Shown in pieces: positions 47,048-57,479 of a stretch of 64,000 bases of DNA; the stretch's first letter is position 1, and each line of letters opens with the position of its first letter. The notes under the pieces are model-generated. The model was not told the DNA's origin. It was given only the letters and a program-made list of their open reading frames with translations, and did not search any database. The DNA comes from Rhizobiaceae bacterium (lineage in GTDB: Bacteria > Pseudomonadota > Alphaproteobacteria > Rhizobiales > Rhizobiaceae). Where the stretch lies: assembly GCA_019635695.1 (NCBI GenBank), contig JAHBYZ010000012.1, forward strand, positions 1 through 64,000. The letters run 5' to 3'. Both the position numbers and the translations under genes were made by a program.

Positions 47048-49506
47048 ATGGCAGACAATCTTTCGAGCCGAGGCGCAGAGGCGCGCTACCCCAACGGTGA
47101 TCCGTTCGCGGAGCTTTCGCGCATCATCGGGGCGGGTGCGGCCAAGCCCCAGAGCGACGACGAGCAAGGTTTCGACCTCGATCTCGAACGCGAACTGATG
47201 GGCGACGACGGTTACGAGCCTGCGAGCGACGTGCATGCGTCGAGCTTCGACGGGTACAGGGACATGCCCGCGGCGCGCGTCGAAGCCGCACCGTCCGCGG
47301 ATCCGCTCGACGACGAGTTCGCCGATGCCTTCGCTGCCGAATTCGGCGCCGACGGAAGGTGGCGCTCGGCCGGCGCCGCGACGGCTGACTTCGACGAGCG
47401 TCCTGCACCGGGCGGCGACTACGGCGCCCGCGTGAAGCCCGAAGCGGTGATGGCCGACGTCGATCTCGATTTCGGCGACATAGACCTGGCCCACGACGAC
47501 TTGTCCCACGGCGGTTTGGGCGACGACTTGGGCGACGATACGCCCGCGCTGGAAGCCGAAGAACCGGAACAGGAAGCAGCGCAGCCGCCGCAGCCTGCGG
47601 TATCCGCCGCGGCTGCACGTGCCGCGAGTCTCGAGGACGAACTCAGCGCCATGCTCGAAGGGCGCGAACCTGCGAGTGCCCCGGAGTACGAGGCGATGCC
47701 GCGGGTGCCGCTGCGCGCCGCGACCCGCCTGGAGCCGGAGCCGGCTGTGAGCCAGTACGAGCCGCAGGATGACTGGCGTCAGTCCAATGGGGATGCGGCC
47801 CCGCAGTTCGTCGACTCTGATTATCCGACGGAGTCGGAATACCGGGACGCGACGCCGGAGCCCGAGCCCGAGCCCGCCGAACCCGATCCGTTTGCCGTAC
47901 TGGCTTCCATAGCGCCGGCGGCGCCGGCCTTCTCCTCCGGACGGTTCTCTCGGCCTGCGCCCGTCACGACGCCCGTGCCATCCGCCGAATCCGAAGACGA
48001 TTTCGCAACGGTCGCGGTCGCCGAAGCCGCGGTGCCGCAGCAGGACGATCTCGACCTCCCAGATCTTCCGTATGAGCAGGAGGAGCCTGCGGTTGCCGCG
48101 GTGCCGCTCGACGCAGATTATCACTATGCTGATCTTGGCTCAGATCTCGGTGCGGAGCTCGCCGTGCCTGTGGCGCGCCCGGCCGCCGTTGAGCAGTCGC
48201 CGCGGCCGGCTTCCGACGCTGGCTACGATGCCGAGCCGCTGGCCTTCCACGACGACTATGCGCAGCCCAACGCCGATGACGCGCTGTACGCCGAATATGC
48301 GGCCGACCAGAACGCCTATGGCGACGAGGTTCCCGCAGAGCCGCAGGCGGTGGCCGCCGAGCCGGAGCCGGCGCGCCGCCGCGGCAACGGCATGCTGATC
48401 GCCGCCGCGGTTGTCGGTGTCGCCCTGATCGGCGGCATCGGCGCCTTCGCGCTTTCGTTCGGCGATTCCGGCACAACATCGGGCCCGACTCTTGTGCGCG
48501 CCGACAGCGAGCCGCTCAAGGTGCGTCCGGAGAACTCGGGCGGCGCGGCTGCGCCCAACGCAGACAGCCAGACTTACCAGCGCGTTGCCGAAGGCGAGGC
48601 AACGGCTGCTCCAGCGCAGGACCGCCTCCTCACCGCCACCGAAGAGCCGGTCAGCCTGACCGCGCGCGCACAACCGGAGAACGGGCTGCCGGGCGTCGAT
48701 GACGACATCGGCGAGCTTGAGGTCGCGCCGGCGCCCAAGTCGGAAGAGCGTGTCGAGGCGGAGGAGCAGGTTGCCGCTCTCGGCGCCGACCAGAATATCC
48801 TCGCAGTGCAGCCGCGCCGTGTCCGCACTATGGTCGTGCGCCCGGACGGCACGTTAGTGCCGCGCGACGAAGTCGTTCCGGCCGCGGCGGAGGCCACGCA
48901 GAGTGCGCTTGCACCTGCCAACGGTGCGTCCGCGGCCGTACAGGCTCCGGCGCGCGAGGCGGTTCGCGAAGCCGCGGCGCGCTGGCCGCACTGGCATCGC
49001 TGCCGGCGCCGCGCAGCGTCGAGACGGTTCGCATCACGCCGGAAACCACGGCTGCCGCGCCGGCTGCGTCCGGACAGGCTCCGGCAGCGGCGGTCGCGCC
49101 GGCAGCCGAAGCGCCGCGCCCGGCGCCGGTGGCAGAGGCGCCGCGGGCGGAACCCGCGCCGCGTCCCGCCGAACCGGCCGCCGCACCACAGCGCGAGACG
49201 CAGGTGGCGCAGGCAGCGCCAGCTGCCCGCACCGCTCCCGCGGCGGCTGCCCCCGCGGCAGCTGGCGAGTGGTCCATGCAGATCGCATCGCAGCCGACGG
49301 CTGACGGCGCGCAGTCGACCTATCAGGATCTGGCCCGCCGCTACGGCAGCATCCTGGGCGGCAAGGGCGTCAACATCGTGCGGGCGGACATTCCGGGCAA
49401 GGGTACGTACTACCGCGTGCGTATCCCGTCTTCGACGCGCAACGAGGCGATCTCGCTGTGCGAGAAGTACAAGGCGGCCGGCGGCAGCTGCTTCGTCTCG
49501 AAATAG
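47048..49506 (+). CDS. SPOR-domain cell-division/peptidoglycan-binding protein, frameshifted in this sequence
   Basis: A long acidic, Pro/Ala-rich cytoplasmic part (residues 1-445) starting MADNLSSRGAEARYPNGDP. One membrane helix follows (NGMLIAAAVVGVALIGGIG, about 447-470), then a periplasmic linker and a C-terminal SPOR domain (WSMQIASQPT to GGSCFVSK) that binds denuded glycan at the septum. The SPOR domain is in frame +1 of the window, the rest in frame +2. They join only if one base is missing near 48979-48982, where Ala-Ala-Ala should continue Leu-Ala-Ala. Unshifted, the first frame stays open to 49513 with an Arg-rich nonsense tail. Confidence 0.85.
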
Positions 49507-49524
49507 GCATTAGACAGCGAGATT

Positions 49525-49563
49525 GCGGGCGGGCGGAGGCGACTTCGCCCGCCCGCTTCGTTT
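49525..49563 (+). terminator. Terminator after the SPOR gene
   Basis: GCGGGCGGGCG (49525-49535) pairs perfectly with CGCCCGCCCGC (49546-49556) around a 10-base loop, followed by TTCGTTT. It separates the SPOR gene from nagZ. The stem is strong but the T-tract is short. Confidence 0.6.
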
Positions 49564-49606
49564 GTGCCGATTCCTCTCGCGCCCCGAAACCGCTAGATTC
49601 GTCGCC

Positions 49607-50635
49607 ATGAGCGAATCGAAAGCGATGATCCTCGGCGTCTCCGGCCTCGTCCTTACCGGGGAGGAGCGGGCGTTTCTGGCGCATGAGAGGCCCTGGGGCT
49701 TCATCCTGTTCGCCCGAAACATAGCCGAGCCGAACCAGATCAGAGAACTCGTGGCGGCTTTGCGCGATGCGGTCGGACGCCCGGGCGCGCCGGTATTCAT
49801 CGACCAGGAGGGAGGGCGCGTGCAGCGCCTGCGCCCGCCTCTCGCACAGAACTATCCGCCGGCGGCCGAGCTGGGCGCACTTTATGCCCGCGATCGCGAG
49901 GCCGGCCTGCGGGCGGCCTGGCTGATGTCGCGATTGCATGCCTTCGACCTTGCGGCGCTCGGCTTCACGGCGGATTGCATGCCGGTGCTCGACGTGCCGG
50001 TCGAGGGAGCGCATGACGTCATCGGCAGCCGCGCCTACGCCAAGAACGCCGATGTCGTGACCGCGCTCGGCCGCGCGGCGGCGGAAGGCCTGCTGTCGGG
50101 CGGCGTGCTGCCTGTCGTCAAGCACATGCCGGGACATGGCCGGGCTTTCTCGGACAGCCACATGGCGCTGCCGGTCGTCGACGCGTCGCTGGCCGAACTG
50201 CGCGCGCATGATTTCCCGCCGTTCGCGGCGCTGGCCGGCATGCCGATGGCGATGACGGCGCACGTCGTCTACACGGCGATCGACCCGGATGCGCCGGCCA
50301 CGACTTCCCGCAAGGTCATCTCGCAGATCGTCCGGGGCGAAATCGGCTTCGACGGCCTGCTGATGAGCGACGACGTCTCGATGAAGGCGCTTTCTGGGGA
50401 TTTCGGCCAGCGCACGGCTGCAATCTTTGCCGCCGGGTGCGATGTCGTGCTCCACTGCAATGGCGTGATGGATGAAATGACCGCCGTTGCGGCGCGGACG
50501 CCGGAACTTGCGGGCGATGCGCTGGAACGCGCCAATGCCGCGCTGGCGCTGCTGTCGCCAGGGGCGGTAGAGGACGAGCAGGCGACGCGGCGCGAATTCG
50601 CCGCGCTGATGGAGGGCCGCACGGCGGCCGCGTAA
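49607..50635 (+). CDS. nagZ: Beta-N-acetylhexosaminidase NagZ
   Basis: A 342-residue family GH3 enzyme of peptidoglycan recycling, removing GlcNAc from anhydro-muropeptides in the cytoplasm. Signature motifs: FIDQEGGRVQRLRPP, the substrate-binding KHMPGHGR, and LLMSDDVSMKAL with the nucleophile Asp. The start at 49607 (MSESKAMILGVSG) is chosen because the upstream open frame crosses the terminator. scpA follows 10 bases after the stop. Confidence 0.94.
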   Translation: MSESKAMILGVSGLVLTGEERAFLAHERPWGFILFARNIAEPNQIRELVAALRDAVGRPGAPVFIDQEGGRVQRLRPPLAQNYPPAAELGALYARDREAGLRAAWLMSRLHAFDLAALGFTADCMPVLDVPVEGAHDVIGSRAYAKNADVVTALGRAAAEGLLSGGVLPVVKHMPGHGRAFSDSHMALPVVDASLAELRAHDFPPFAALAGMPMAMTAHVVYTAIDPDAPATTSRKVISQIVRGEIGFDGLLMSDDVSMKALSGDFGQRTAAIFAAGCDVVLHCNGVMDEMTAVAARTPELAGDALERANAALALLSPGAVEDEQATRREFAALMEGRTAAA

Positions 50636-50645
50636 CGGAGACGAT

Positions 50646-51497
50646 GTGAGCCAGGCCGCCGAACAGAAGCCGTCCCGACCGGTGCCCATGGAGGCGCTGT
50701 GGCAGGATACGGCGGACCGGGCGACTGGCGATCCGTCGCTGGTGGTCGACGTGGACGGCTTCGAGGGGCCGCTCGACCTCCTCCTGCATCTGGCGCGCAA
50801 CCAGAAGGTCGATCTCGCCCGCATTTCCGTGCTCGCTCTGGCGGAGCAATATCTGGAGTTCGTTGACCGCGCCCGCGCCGTGCGGCTTGAACTTGCCGCT
50901 GACTATCTCGTCATGGCCGCCTGGCTCGCCTACCTGAAGTCGCGGCTTCTCATCCCCAAGCAGCCGGGGGAGGAGGGCGAGAGCGCCGAAGAACTGGCAG
51001 CGGTGCTGCAATTCCGCCTCAAGCGACTGGAGGCGATGCGCGAAGCCGCTTCGCGACTGGTCAACCGCAACCGGCTCGGCCGCGACGTGTTCCGGCGCGG
51101 CGCGCCGGAGCATGTGGTCGTCGACCAGCGCAATGCCTGGTCGGCCACGCTCTACGACCTCCTGACGGCCTATGCGTCGCTGCGCCAGCGGCAGGCGGTG
51201 ACAAACGTGCGCATCGCCAAGCGCGGCGTGTGGTCGCTCAAGGAGGCTCGCGATATCCTCACGCGCATGATCGGCACCTTTGGCGACTGGACCGCGCTCG
51301 ACCGCTTCCTGCTCGACTATCTGGCGCTGCCCGGGGAACGCGCCACCGCCATCGCCAGCTCGTTTGCGGCCTCGCTGGAGCTGGTGCGCGAGGGAATGCT
51401 CGAACTGCGGCAGACCGACGCGTTCGCACCGCTCTACATGCGCAGCAGGGGCGGCCGGCCCGCGACCGTGGCCAATGACAGCGGGGCGGAAACATGA
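50646..51497 (+). CDS. scpA: Segregation and condensation protein A
   Basis: A 283-residue kleisin. It has [21 protein letters not shown] and [39 protein letters not shown] (quoted here only by its start, AEQYLEFVD), the Smc-head binding region. A C-terminal winged helix follows ([15 protein letters not shown]). With ScpB and Smc it organises chromosome arms. It starts at GTG 50646, the ATG two bases earlier being out of frame. The stop overlaps scpB (ATGA). Confidence 0.93.
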   Translation: MSQAAEQKPSRPVPMEALWQDTADRATGDPSLVVDVDGFEGPLDLLLHLARNQKVDLARISVLALAEQYLEFVDRARAVRLELAADYLVMAAWLAYLKSRLLIPKQPGEEGESAEELAAVLQFRLKRLEAMREAASRLVNRNRLGRDVFRRGAPEHVVVDQRNAWSATLYDLLTAYASLRQRQAVTNVRIAKRGVWSLKEARDILTRMIGTFGDWTALDRFLLDYLALPGERATAIASSFAASLELVREGMLELRQTDAFAPLYMRSRGGRPATVANDSGAET

Positions 51498-52231
51498 CCG
51501 AAGGCGCGAACCCGGCAATGGTCAGCTACGACGATCAGGACGACGCGCCGGATTTCCTCGACAATCCGGCGGCGCGGCTGGCCATGTCACAGGCCGTGCG
51601 CATGGCGGAGGCGATCATCTTCGCGTCGGCCGAGCCGGTGGCGGAGCGTCACCTCGCCACGCGGCTTCCGGAGGGTGTCGATCTCGGCCAGGTGATGGAG
51701 GAATTGCGGGCGCTCTACGCCAACCGCGGCGTCAATCTCGTGAAGGTGGGCGACGCCTGGGCGTTCCGCACCGCCGGCGACCTCGCCTTCTTGATGAGCC
51801 GCGACCAGGTGCAGCAGAAGAAGCTGTCGCGCGCCGCGCTCGAGGTGCTCGCAATCATCGCCTACCACCAGCCGGTGACGCGTGCCGAAATCGAGGAGAT
51901 CAGGGGCGTCGAGACGTCCAAGGGCACGCTCGACACGCTGCTGGAGACGGAGTGGGTGCGCATGCGCGGTCGTCGCAAGACGCCCGGCCGCCCGGTTACC
52001 TACGGCACGACCAATCTTTTCCTCGACCAGTTCGGGCTGGAAGCGCTTCGCGACCTGCCGGGCATGGACGAGCTCAAGGGCGCCGGATTGCTGTCGCCGC
52101 GCATGCCGGCCAACTTCTCGGTGCCGCTGCCGCCTATCGACACGGACGAGCTTTCCGAGGACGAGGACGAACTGACCGACATCGACCTTGAAGAACTCGG
52201 GCTGTTGACACCTCGCGCGCAGGATGATTGA
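51494..52231 (+). CDS. scpB: Segregation and condensation protein B
   Basis: A 245-residue partner of ScpA with two winged-helix domains (about residues 35-115 and 116-185). [20 protein letters not shown] and [16 protein letters not shown] are characteristic. The C-terminal tail is strongly acidic ([17 protein letters not shown]). It overlaps scpA by 4 bases. In related genomes tat genes usually follow; here an ABC ATPase gene comes first. Confidence 0.93.
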   Translation: MTEGANPAMVSYDDQDDAPDFLDNPAARLAMSQAVRMAEAIIFASAEPVAERHLATRLPEGVDLGQVMEELRALYANRGVNLVKVGDAWAFRTAGDLAFLMSRDQVQQKKLSRAALEVLAIIAYHQPVTRAEIEEIRGVETSKGTLDTLLETEWVRMRGRRKTPGRPVTYGTTNLFLDQFGLEALRDLPGMDELKGAGLLSPRMPANFSVPLPPIDTDELSEDEDELTDIDLEELGLLTPRAQDD

Positions 52232-52271
52232 CCGCGGCCATAAGCCCTGAAGCGGGCCACGGACGCCTCCC

Positions 52272-53387
52272 TTGCCGCAGACCGCAGAAAGAACACCGAC
52301 TGTCCAGCGGCGCGCCCAGTCGGCCGTCACCTTCGCGGCGCGGCTGGCCTTCGAGGAGATTCATCACGCATTTTCACCCGCCACACCGACGCTGCGCGGC
52401 GTCTCGGTGGCGGCCGAGCCCGGCGAGGTGCTGTGCCTTCTCGGCCCGTCGGGATCGGGCAAGACGACGCTTCTGCGGATCGCGGCCGGCATCGAGACGC
52501 AGACGGCCGGCCGCGTGCTGATCAACGATCGCGAGGTTGCCGGTCCGGATGCCTTCGTGCCGGCCGAGCAACGATCCGTGGGCCTGGTGTTTCAGGATTT
52601 CGCGCTGTTTCCGCACCTGACCATTCTCGACAATGTGCGCTTCGGGCTGACCGCGATGTCGCGCGAGGAGGCGAAGCGCGAGGCGATGATTGCGCTGGAG
52701 CGGGTCGGCATGCAGGGGTACGCCGCGTCATACCCGCATGTGCTTTCCGGCGGCGAGCAGCAGCGTGTGGCGCTGGCGCGCGCCATGGCGCCGCGGCCGG
52801 CGGTGCTCTTGATGGACGAGCCATTCTCCGGCCTCGATTCGCGGCTCAAGGACAGCGTGCGCGCCGAAACGCTGGCGATCCTGCGCCACAGCCGCGCGAC
52901 GGCCATCGTGGTTACCCACGACGCCGAGGAGGCCATGCGGCTCGGCGACCGCATCGCTTTGCTCAAGGACGGGCGGCTGGTGCAGGTCGGCACGGCGCAG
53001 GAACTCTACGGGCAGCCGGCGACACTTTTTGCGGCCGGCTTCTTCTCGGAGCTCAACGTGTTCGAAACGCGCGCGACGGGCGGCATGGCGGAGACGCCGG
53101 TCGGGCGCTTTGCCGCTCCCGGCAGCGCCGACGGCACGCCCCTCAGCGTCGCCGTCCGGCTATCGGACCTCGACCTCGATGCCGCCTCTGGGGCTGTGCC
53201 GGCACGCATCGTGGCGCGCCGCTTTCTGGGCGTGGTCGAACATGTCGAAATCGCGGTGCCGGGCGCCGAGACGGTGGTGCGCGCGCGCATACGCTGCGGC
53301 ATTCTTCCCGCCGGCGCCCGCGACATTTGGGTCACGCCGCGTCAATCCGGTGTGCTTGTGTTTGAAACCGACGGCGAAAACACATAA
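52272..53387 (+). CDS. Solitary ABC transporter ATP-binding protein (FbpC/PotA type)
   Basis: A 371-residue ATPase. Walker A is [10 protein letters not shown]-loop [11 protein letters not shown], signature [15 protein letters not shown], Walker [14 protein letters not shown]-loop [15 protein letters not shown]. About 110 residues of C-terminal TOBE-like regulatory domain follow. This architecture belongs to iron, spermidine or small-anion importers. No permease or binding-protein gene is adjacent, so its partners must be elsewhere. It starts at TTG 52272, with no ATG nearby. It sits between scpB and tatA, an unusual place. Confidence 0.88.
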   Translation: MPQTAERTPTVQRRAQSAVTFAARLAFEEIHHAFSPATPTLRGVSVAAEPGEVLCLLGPSGSGKTTLLRIAAGIETQTAGRVLINDREVAGPDAFVPAEQRSVGLVFQDFALFPHLTILDNVRFGLTAMSREEAKREAMIALERVGMQGYAASYPHVLSGGEQQRVALARAMAPRPAVLLMDEPFSGLDSRLKDSVRAETLAILRHSRATAIVVTHDAEEAMRLGDRIALLKDGRLVQVGTAQELYGQPATLFAAGFFSELNVFETRATGGMAETPVGRFAAPGSADGTPLSVAVRLSDLDLDAASGAVPARIVARRFLGVVEHVEIAVPGAETVVRARIRCGILPAGARDIWVTPRQSGVLVFETDGENT

Positions 53388-53392
53388 ATCAT

Positions 53393-53463
53393 CCCCGAGG
53401 GAACGAACTGTCCCCGGGAACACGAACCCCCAAAGGGACATGCACCCCGAGGGAACACGAACC
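53393..53463. repeat. Degenerate 16-19 base tandem repeats upstream of tatA
   Basis: Four imperfect units, each opening CCCC and containing GGGA: CCCCGAGGGAACGAACTGT, CCCCGGGAACACGAAC, CCCCCAAAGGGACATGCA and CCCCGAGGGAACACGAACC. They fill the gap between the ABC ATPase stop and tatA. Units 1 and 4 are the closest pair. No known repeat family is recognised. Confidence 0.65.
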
Positions 53464-53476
53464 GAGAGAGAGTGAA

Positions 53477-53701
53477 ATGGGTAGCTTCTCCATCTGGCAC
53501 TGGCTGATCGTGCTGGTCGTCGTGCTGCTGCTGTTCGGCCGGGGCAAGATCCCCGAGTTGATGGGCGACATGGCCAAGGGCATCCGCAATTTCCGCAAGG
53601 GCATGACCGAGGAAGAGGCTGCGGAGGCCGAGGCCGCCAAGACCGTCGAGCACCGTGCCGACGAGCCGGTCAAGGCGCCGAAGGCCAAGGCCAAGTCCTG
53701 A
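53477..53701 (+). CDS. tatA: Sec-independent protein translocase subunit TatA
   Basis: A 74-residue protein with one N-terminal helix ([15 protein letters not shown]), the [18 protein letters not shown] hinge and amphipathic helix, and a charged Lys/Glu-rich tail. It forms the size-variable pore of the twin-arginine system that exports folded proteins. First gene of tatABC. The upstream leader holds the tandem repeats. Confidence 0.96.
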   Translation: MGSFSIWHWLIVLVVVLLLFGRGKIPELMGDMAKGIRNFRKGMTEEEAAEAEAAKTVEHRADEPVKAPKAKAKS

Positions 53702-53762
53702 TCTCTTGAACGGCAGCCGGCGGGGGCCACCCTGCCGGACCGCCGGCGCGGAAGCCTGAGCC

Positions 53763-54494
53763 ATGTTCGATATCGGCTGGACCGAGATGCTGGTGATCGC
53801 GATCGTTATGATCGTGGTCGTCGGACCCAAGGATTTGCCCAAGATGCTGCGCACCTTCGGCAAGACGACGTCGAAGTTGCGCGTCATGGCGGGCGACTTC
53901 CGCAAGCAGTTCGACGAGGCGCTGAAGGAAGCCGAGCTCGACGACGTCAAGGGACTCGTCGATGACGTGCGCAAGCTCAACCCGACGAATGAGATCAGGC
54001 AGGCTCTCAACCCGATGCAGAAGGCGGCCGCCGACGTGCGCGCCGGCCTCGATTCCGCGCTGAACCCGCAGAAGCCGCTGGCGCCGTCCACGCCGGCGAC
54101 GGCAGCACTGAAGCCGATGGAAGACCCGGCAGCCGCGAAGGCGGCCGAACCGGCGAAGCCGATGGAAAATCCGGCTCCTGCCGCCGGACAGCCAGTGGCG
54201 GAGGCGGCCAAGCCCGAGCCGATACCCGCGACGCCGCTTTCGCGGCCCGAACTTGCAGCGCCGCCCAGCGATTTCTTCCCGGCGGCGGTTGACGACACGC
54301 CGGCACCGGTTGCGCGTGCCGCAAAGCCGCTGAAGAACGGCGCCACGCATGCGCCGGTAGCACGGACGACACCCAAGGCCGCGGCGGCCAAGGCAGCACC
54401 GAAACCGGCAGGCACCGCCAAGTCGAAGCCCGCGGCAAAAGCCGCAACCGCCGCGGCGCCGAAGAAGCCCGCGACGCGGAGCAAGCCGACATGA
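53763..54494 (+). CDS. tatB: Sec-independent protein translocase subunit TatB
   Basis: A 243-residue protein. It begins MFDIGWTEMLVIAIVMIVVV with the Glu in the helix, then GPKDLPKMLRTFGKTTSKLR, the TatB signature. The second half is a long Ala/Pro/Lys-rich low-complexity tail, common in alphaproteobacteria. It recognises Tat signal peptides together with TatC. Its stop overlaps the tatC start (ATGA). Confidence 0.95.
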   Translation: MFDIGWTEMLVIAIVMIVVVGPKDLPKMLRTFGKTTSKLRVMAGDFRKQFDEALKEAELDDVKGLVDDVRKLNPTNEIRQALNPMQKAAADVRAGLDSALNPQKPLAPSTPATAALKPMEDPAAAKAAEPAKPMENPAPAAGQPVAEAAKPEPIPATPLSRPELAAPPSDFFPAAVDDTPAPVARAAKPLKNGATHAPVARTTPKAAAAKAAPKPAGTAKSKPAAKAATAAAPKKPATRSKPT

Positions 54495-55339
54495 GCAAGA
54501 AGCCGCTGACAAAGGTCGAAGAGGAAGCCGAGATCGAAAGCTCGTCGGCGCCGCTGATGACGCATCTGATCGAGTTGCGCACGCGGCTGATCTGGGCGAT
54601 CGGCGGGTTCTTCGTCGCTTTTCTCGTCTGTTTCTTCTTCGCCAAGCAGCTGTTCAACCTGCTGGTCATCCCGTTCCAGTGGGCGACCGCATGGGCGGGA
54701 CTGGATGCGAGCAAGGTCGATCTCATCTACACGGCGCCGCAGGAATTCTTCTTCACGCAGATCAAGCTCGGCGCCTTCGGCGGCATGATCCTGGCGTTCC
54801 CTTTGATCGCCACGCAGATCTACCGCTTCATTGCGCCCGGCCTCTACCGCAACGAGCGCGGCGCATTCCTGCCGTTCCTGATCGCGTCGCCGATCCTTTT
54901 CCTGCTGGGCGGCGCGCTGGTCTATTTCTTCTTCACGCCGATGGTGATGTGGTTCTTCCTGTCGATGCAGCAGGTTGGGCCGGACAACGAGGTGCAGATT
55001 TCGCTGCTGCCGCGCGTGTCGGAATATCTCGGTCTCATAATGACCCTGATCTTCTCCTTCGGGCTGGTGTTCCAGCTTCCGGTCGTCACCACGCTGATGG
55101 CGCGCGTCGGGCTGCTGTCGGCGCAGGGGCTGGCCGACAAGCGCAAATGGGCGATCGTGATCGCCTTCATTGTCGCGGCCGTGCTCACCCCGCCCGATCC
55201 GGTCAGCCAGATCGGCCTCGCCCTGCCGACGATCATCCTCTACGAGGTCTCCATCTGGCTGGCGCGTCGCGTCGAGAAGCAGCGCGCGGTTGCCGAGGCC
55301 GAACGCGAGGCCGAGACCGAAGCCGCCGCGGCGGAATAG
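54491..55339 (+). CDS. tatC: Sec-independent protein translocase subunit TatC
   Basis: A 282-residue six-helix protein, core receptor of the Tat system. It contains APLMTHLIELRTRLIWAI (N-terminal signal-binding region), PQEFFFTQIKLGAFGG, and ALTPPDP-like VLTPPDPVSQIGLALP. A Glu-rich C-terminus of about 25 residues follows the last helix. It overlaps tatB by 4 bases, so it is one operon. Confidence 0.96.
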   Translation: MSKKPLTKVEEEAEIESSSAPLMTHLIELRTRLIWAIGGFFVAFLVCFFFAKQLFNLLVIPFQWATAWAGLDASKVDLIYTAPQEFFFTQIKLGAFGGMILAFPLIATQIYRFIAPGLYRNERGAFLPFLIASPILFLLGGALVYFFFTPMVMWFFLSMQQVGPDNEVQISLLPRVSEYLGLIMTLIFSFGLVFQLPVVTTLMARVGLLSAQGLADKRKWAIVIAFIVAAVLTPPDPVSQIGLALPTIILYEVSIWLARRVEKQRAVAEAEREAETEAAAAE

Positions 55340-55410
55340 GGCGCTCTTGCCATCTTGCGAGTCGCTGCGTGCCGGTCTAGGCCCTCCGGGCCTATTCAGG
55401 AACCGGTGAC

Positions 55411-56709
55411 ATGCTCGATATCAAGTGGATTCGCGAAAACCCAAAGGCTCTGGCGCAGGCGTTGTCGAAGCGCCCGTCCTATGCCGCCTCGGCGCAGTCC
55501 ACGGTCGACGAGATCATCGTCCGCGACGAGGCGCGCCGCGCCCACCTGACACGGCTGCAGGAGGCGCAGGCGCGGCAGAACGCGGCTTCCAAGGAGATCG
55601 GCAACGCCATCCGCGGCGGTGATACCGCGCTGGCCGAGAAGCTGAAGGCGGAGGTCGCGCAGCTCAAGAGCTTCGTCCAGGGCGGCGAAGCCGCAGGCCG
55701 CGAGCTGGACAAGGCGCTCAACGAAGCCCTTGCCGTCCTGCCAAATGTACCGCTGGACGACGTGCCGGTCGGCAAGGACGAGCACGACAATGTCGAGGTG
55801 CGCCGCGTCGGCGAGCCGCGCCGCATCAACTCGGCAAAGGAGCATTATGAGCTCGGCGAGGCCATGGGCTTCATGGACTTCGAGCGCGCCGCGAAACTCT
55901 CGGGCGCGCGCTTCACCGTGCTCAAGGGCCAGCTGGCGCGCATGGAGCGCGCGCTCGGCCAGTTCATGCTCGACCTGCACACGACCGAGCACGGCTACAC
56001 GGAGGTGATCCCACCGCTACTTGTGCGCGACGAGGTTCTGTTCGGTACGAACCAGCTGCCCAAGTTCGAGGAAGACCTGTTCTTCACGCCGCACGGCGAT
56101 GCGCGGCTTGGCCTCATCCCCACCTCCGAGGTGCCGCTGACAAACCTTGTCCGCGAGGAGATCACGGCCGGCGACAGGCTGCCGCTGCGCTTCACCGCGC
56201 TCACGCCCTGCTTTCGCTCCGAAGCCGGCTCCGCCGGGCGCGACACGCGCGGCATGCTGCGCCAGCACCAGTTCTACAAGGTCGAGCTGGTGTCGATCAC
56301 GGACCAGGAATCGTCCATCGCCGAGCACGACCGCATGACCGCCTGCGCCGAGGAAGTGCTGAAACGGCTCGGCCTGCCGTTCCGTACGGTGACGCTGTGC
56401 GCCGGCGACATGGGATTCGGCGCACGCAAGACCTACGACATCGAGGTCTGGCTGCCCGGCCAGAACGCCTATCGCGAGATCTCGTCCTGCTCGGTGTGCG
56501 GCGATTTCCAGGCGCGCCGCATGGACGCGCGCTACCGTGGCAGCGGCGAAGACCGGACGACGAAGTTCGTGCATACGCTCAACGGCTCGGGCGTCGCCGT
56601 CGGCCGCGCACTCATCGCCGTGATGGAAAACTACCAGAACGACGACGGCTCGATCACCGTGCCGGACGTTCTGCGGCCCTACATGGGCGGGCTGGAGAAG
56701 GTCGGCTGA
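55411..56709 (+). CDS. serS: Seryl-tRNA synthetase
   Basis: A 432-residue class II synthetase. The N-terminal coiled-coil arm (about residues 25-110) binds the long variable arm of tRNA-Ser. Motif 2 is [20 protein letters not shown] and motif 3 [18 protein letters not shown]. It starts [18 protein letters not shown], as expected. surE starts on its stop codon (TGATG). Confidence 0.97.
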   Translation: MLDIKWIRENPKALAQALSKRPSYAASAQSTVDEIIVRDEARRAHLTRLQEAQARQNAASKEIGNAIRGGDTALAEKLKAEVAQLKSFVQGGEAAGRELDKALNEALAVLPNVPLDDVPVGKDEHDNVEVRRVGEPRRINSAKEHYELGEAMGFMDFERAAKLSGARFTVLKGQLARMERALGQFMLDLHTTEHGYTEVIPPLLVRDEVLFGTNQLPKFEEDLFFTPHGDARLGLIPTSEVPLTNLVREEITAGDRLPLRFTALTPCFRSEAGSAGRDTRGMLRQHQFYKVELVSITDQESSIAEHDRMTACAEEVLKRLGLPFRTVTLCAGDMGFGARKTYDIEVWLPGQNAYREISSCSVCGDFQARRMDARYRGSGEDRTTKFVHTLNGSGVAVGRALIAVMENYQNDDGSITVPDVLRPYMGGLEKVG

Positions 56710-57479
56710 TGCGCATCCTGCTCACCAATGACGACGGCATCCATGCCGAGGGGCTGGCGGCGCTGGAGCGCATCGCACGCCAGCTTTCCGACGACATATG
56801 GGTTGTGGCTCCCGAGGCCGACCAGTCGGGCCTGGCGCATTCGCTGACGTTGTCGGAGCCGCTGCGCCTGCGCAAGATCGACGACCGGCACTTCGCCTTG
56901 CGCGGCACGCCCACCGACTGCGTCATCATGGGCGTGCGCTCGCTGATGCCGGAAAAGCCGGACCTGATCCTGTCGGGCGTGAACGGCGGGTCGAACGTCG
57001 CCGACGACGTGACCTATTCGGGTACCGTCGCCGGCGCGATGGAGGGCACGCTGCTCGGCATCAAGTCGTTTGCGCTGTCGCAGGCCTACAATTTCGCCGA
57101 CGGCGCGAGGGTCGTGCCTTGGGACGTGGCCGAGACGCACGGGCCGGGTCTGATCCGGCGCCTTCTGGAGGTCGACCTGCCGCGAGGCGTGCTGGTGAAC
57201 GTCAACTTCCCGCGCTGCAAGGCCAACGAGGTGAAGGGCGTCGAAGTGACCAGCCAGGGCAAGCTTGTCCACAACCTTGCCATCGAGGAGCGGCGCGACG
57301 GGCGCGGCTTCCCCTATTACTGGCTGATGTTTGGCCGCGAACAGACGGATTCGGTGGCCGGGACGGACTTCTCGGCCCTTCGCGAGGACCGCATCTCGGT
57401 GACGCCACTGCAACTCGATTTGACGGCCTTCGAGATGAAGGACCGGCTGGCGCGGGCGCTGGCCAAGGGGGCGGGATGA
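56709..57479 (+). CDS. surE: 5'/3'-nucleotidase SurE
   Basis: A 256-residue survival protein E. The metal site is in [15 protein letters not shown] (Asp-Asp), with [30 protein letters not shown] and [19 protein letters not shown] typical of the family. It dephosphorylates nucleoside monophosphates and short polyphosphate. It overlaps serS by one base and pcm by four, giving the common serS-surE-pcm unit. Confidence 0.96.
   Translation: MRILLTNDDGIHAEGLAALERIARQLSDDIWVVAPEADQSGLAHSLTLSEPLRLRKIDDRHFALRGTPTDCVIMGVRSLMPEKPDLILSGVNGGSNVADDVTYSGTVAGAMEGTLLGIKSFALSQAYNFADGARVVPWDVAETHGPGLIRRLLEVDLPRGVLVNVNFPRCKANEVKGVEVTSQGKLVHNLAIEERRDGRGFPYYWLMFGREQTDSVAGTDFSALREDRISVTPLQLDLTAFEMKDRLARALAKGAG

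Noticed and set aside
48980-49513. Arg-rich C-terminal extension of the SPOR-gene first frame
   Set aside because: The +1 frame over the same bases encodes a proper SPOR domain; the Arg-rich reading is a frameshift by-product.
53393-53463. Possible CRISPR-like array
   Set aside because: The units are degenerate, contiguous and without spacers, and no cas gene is present.
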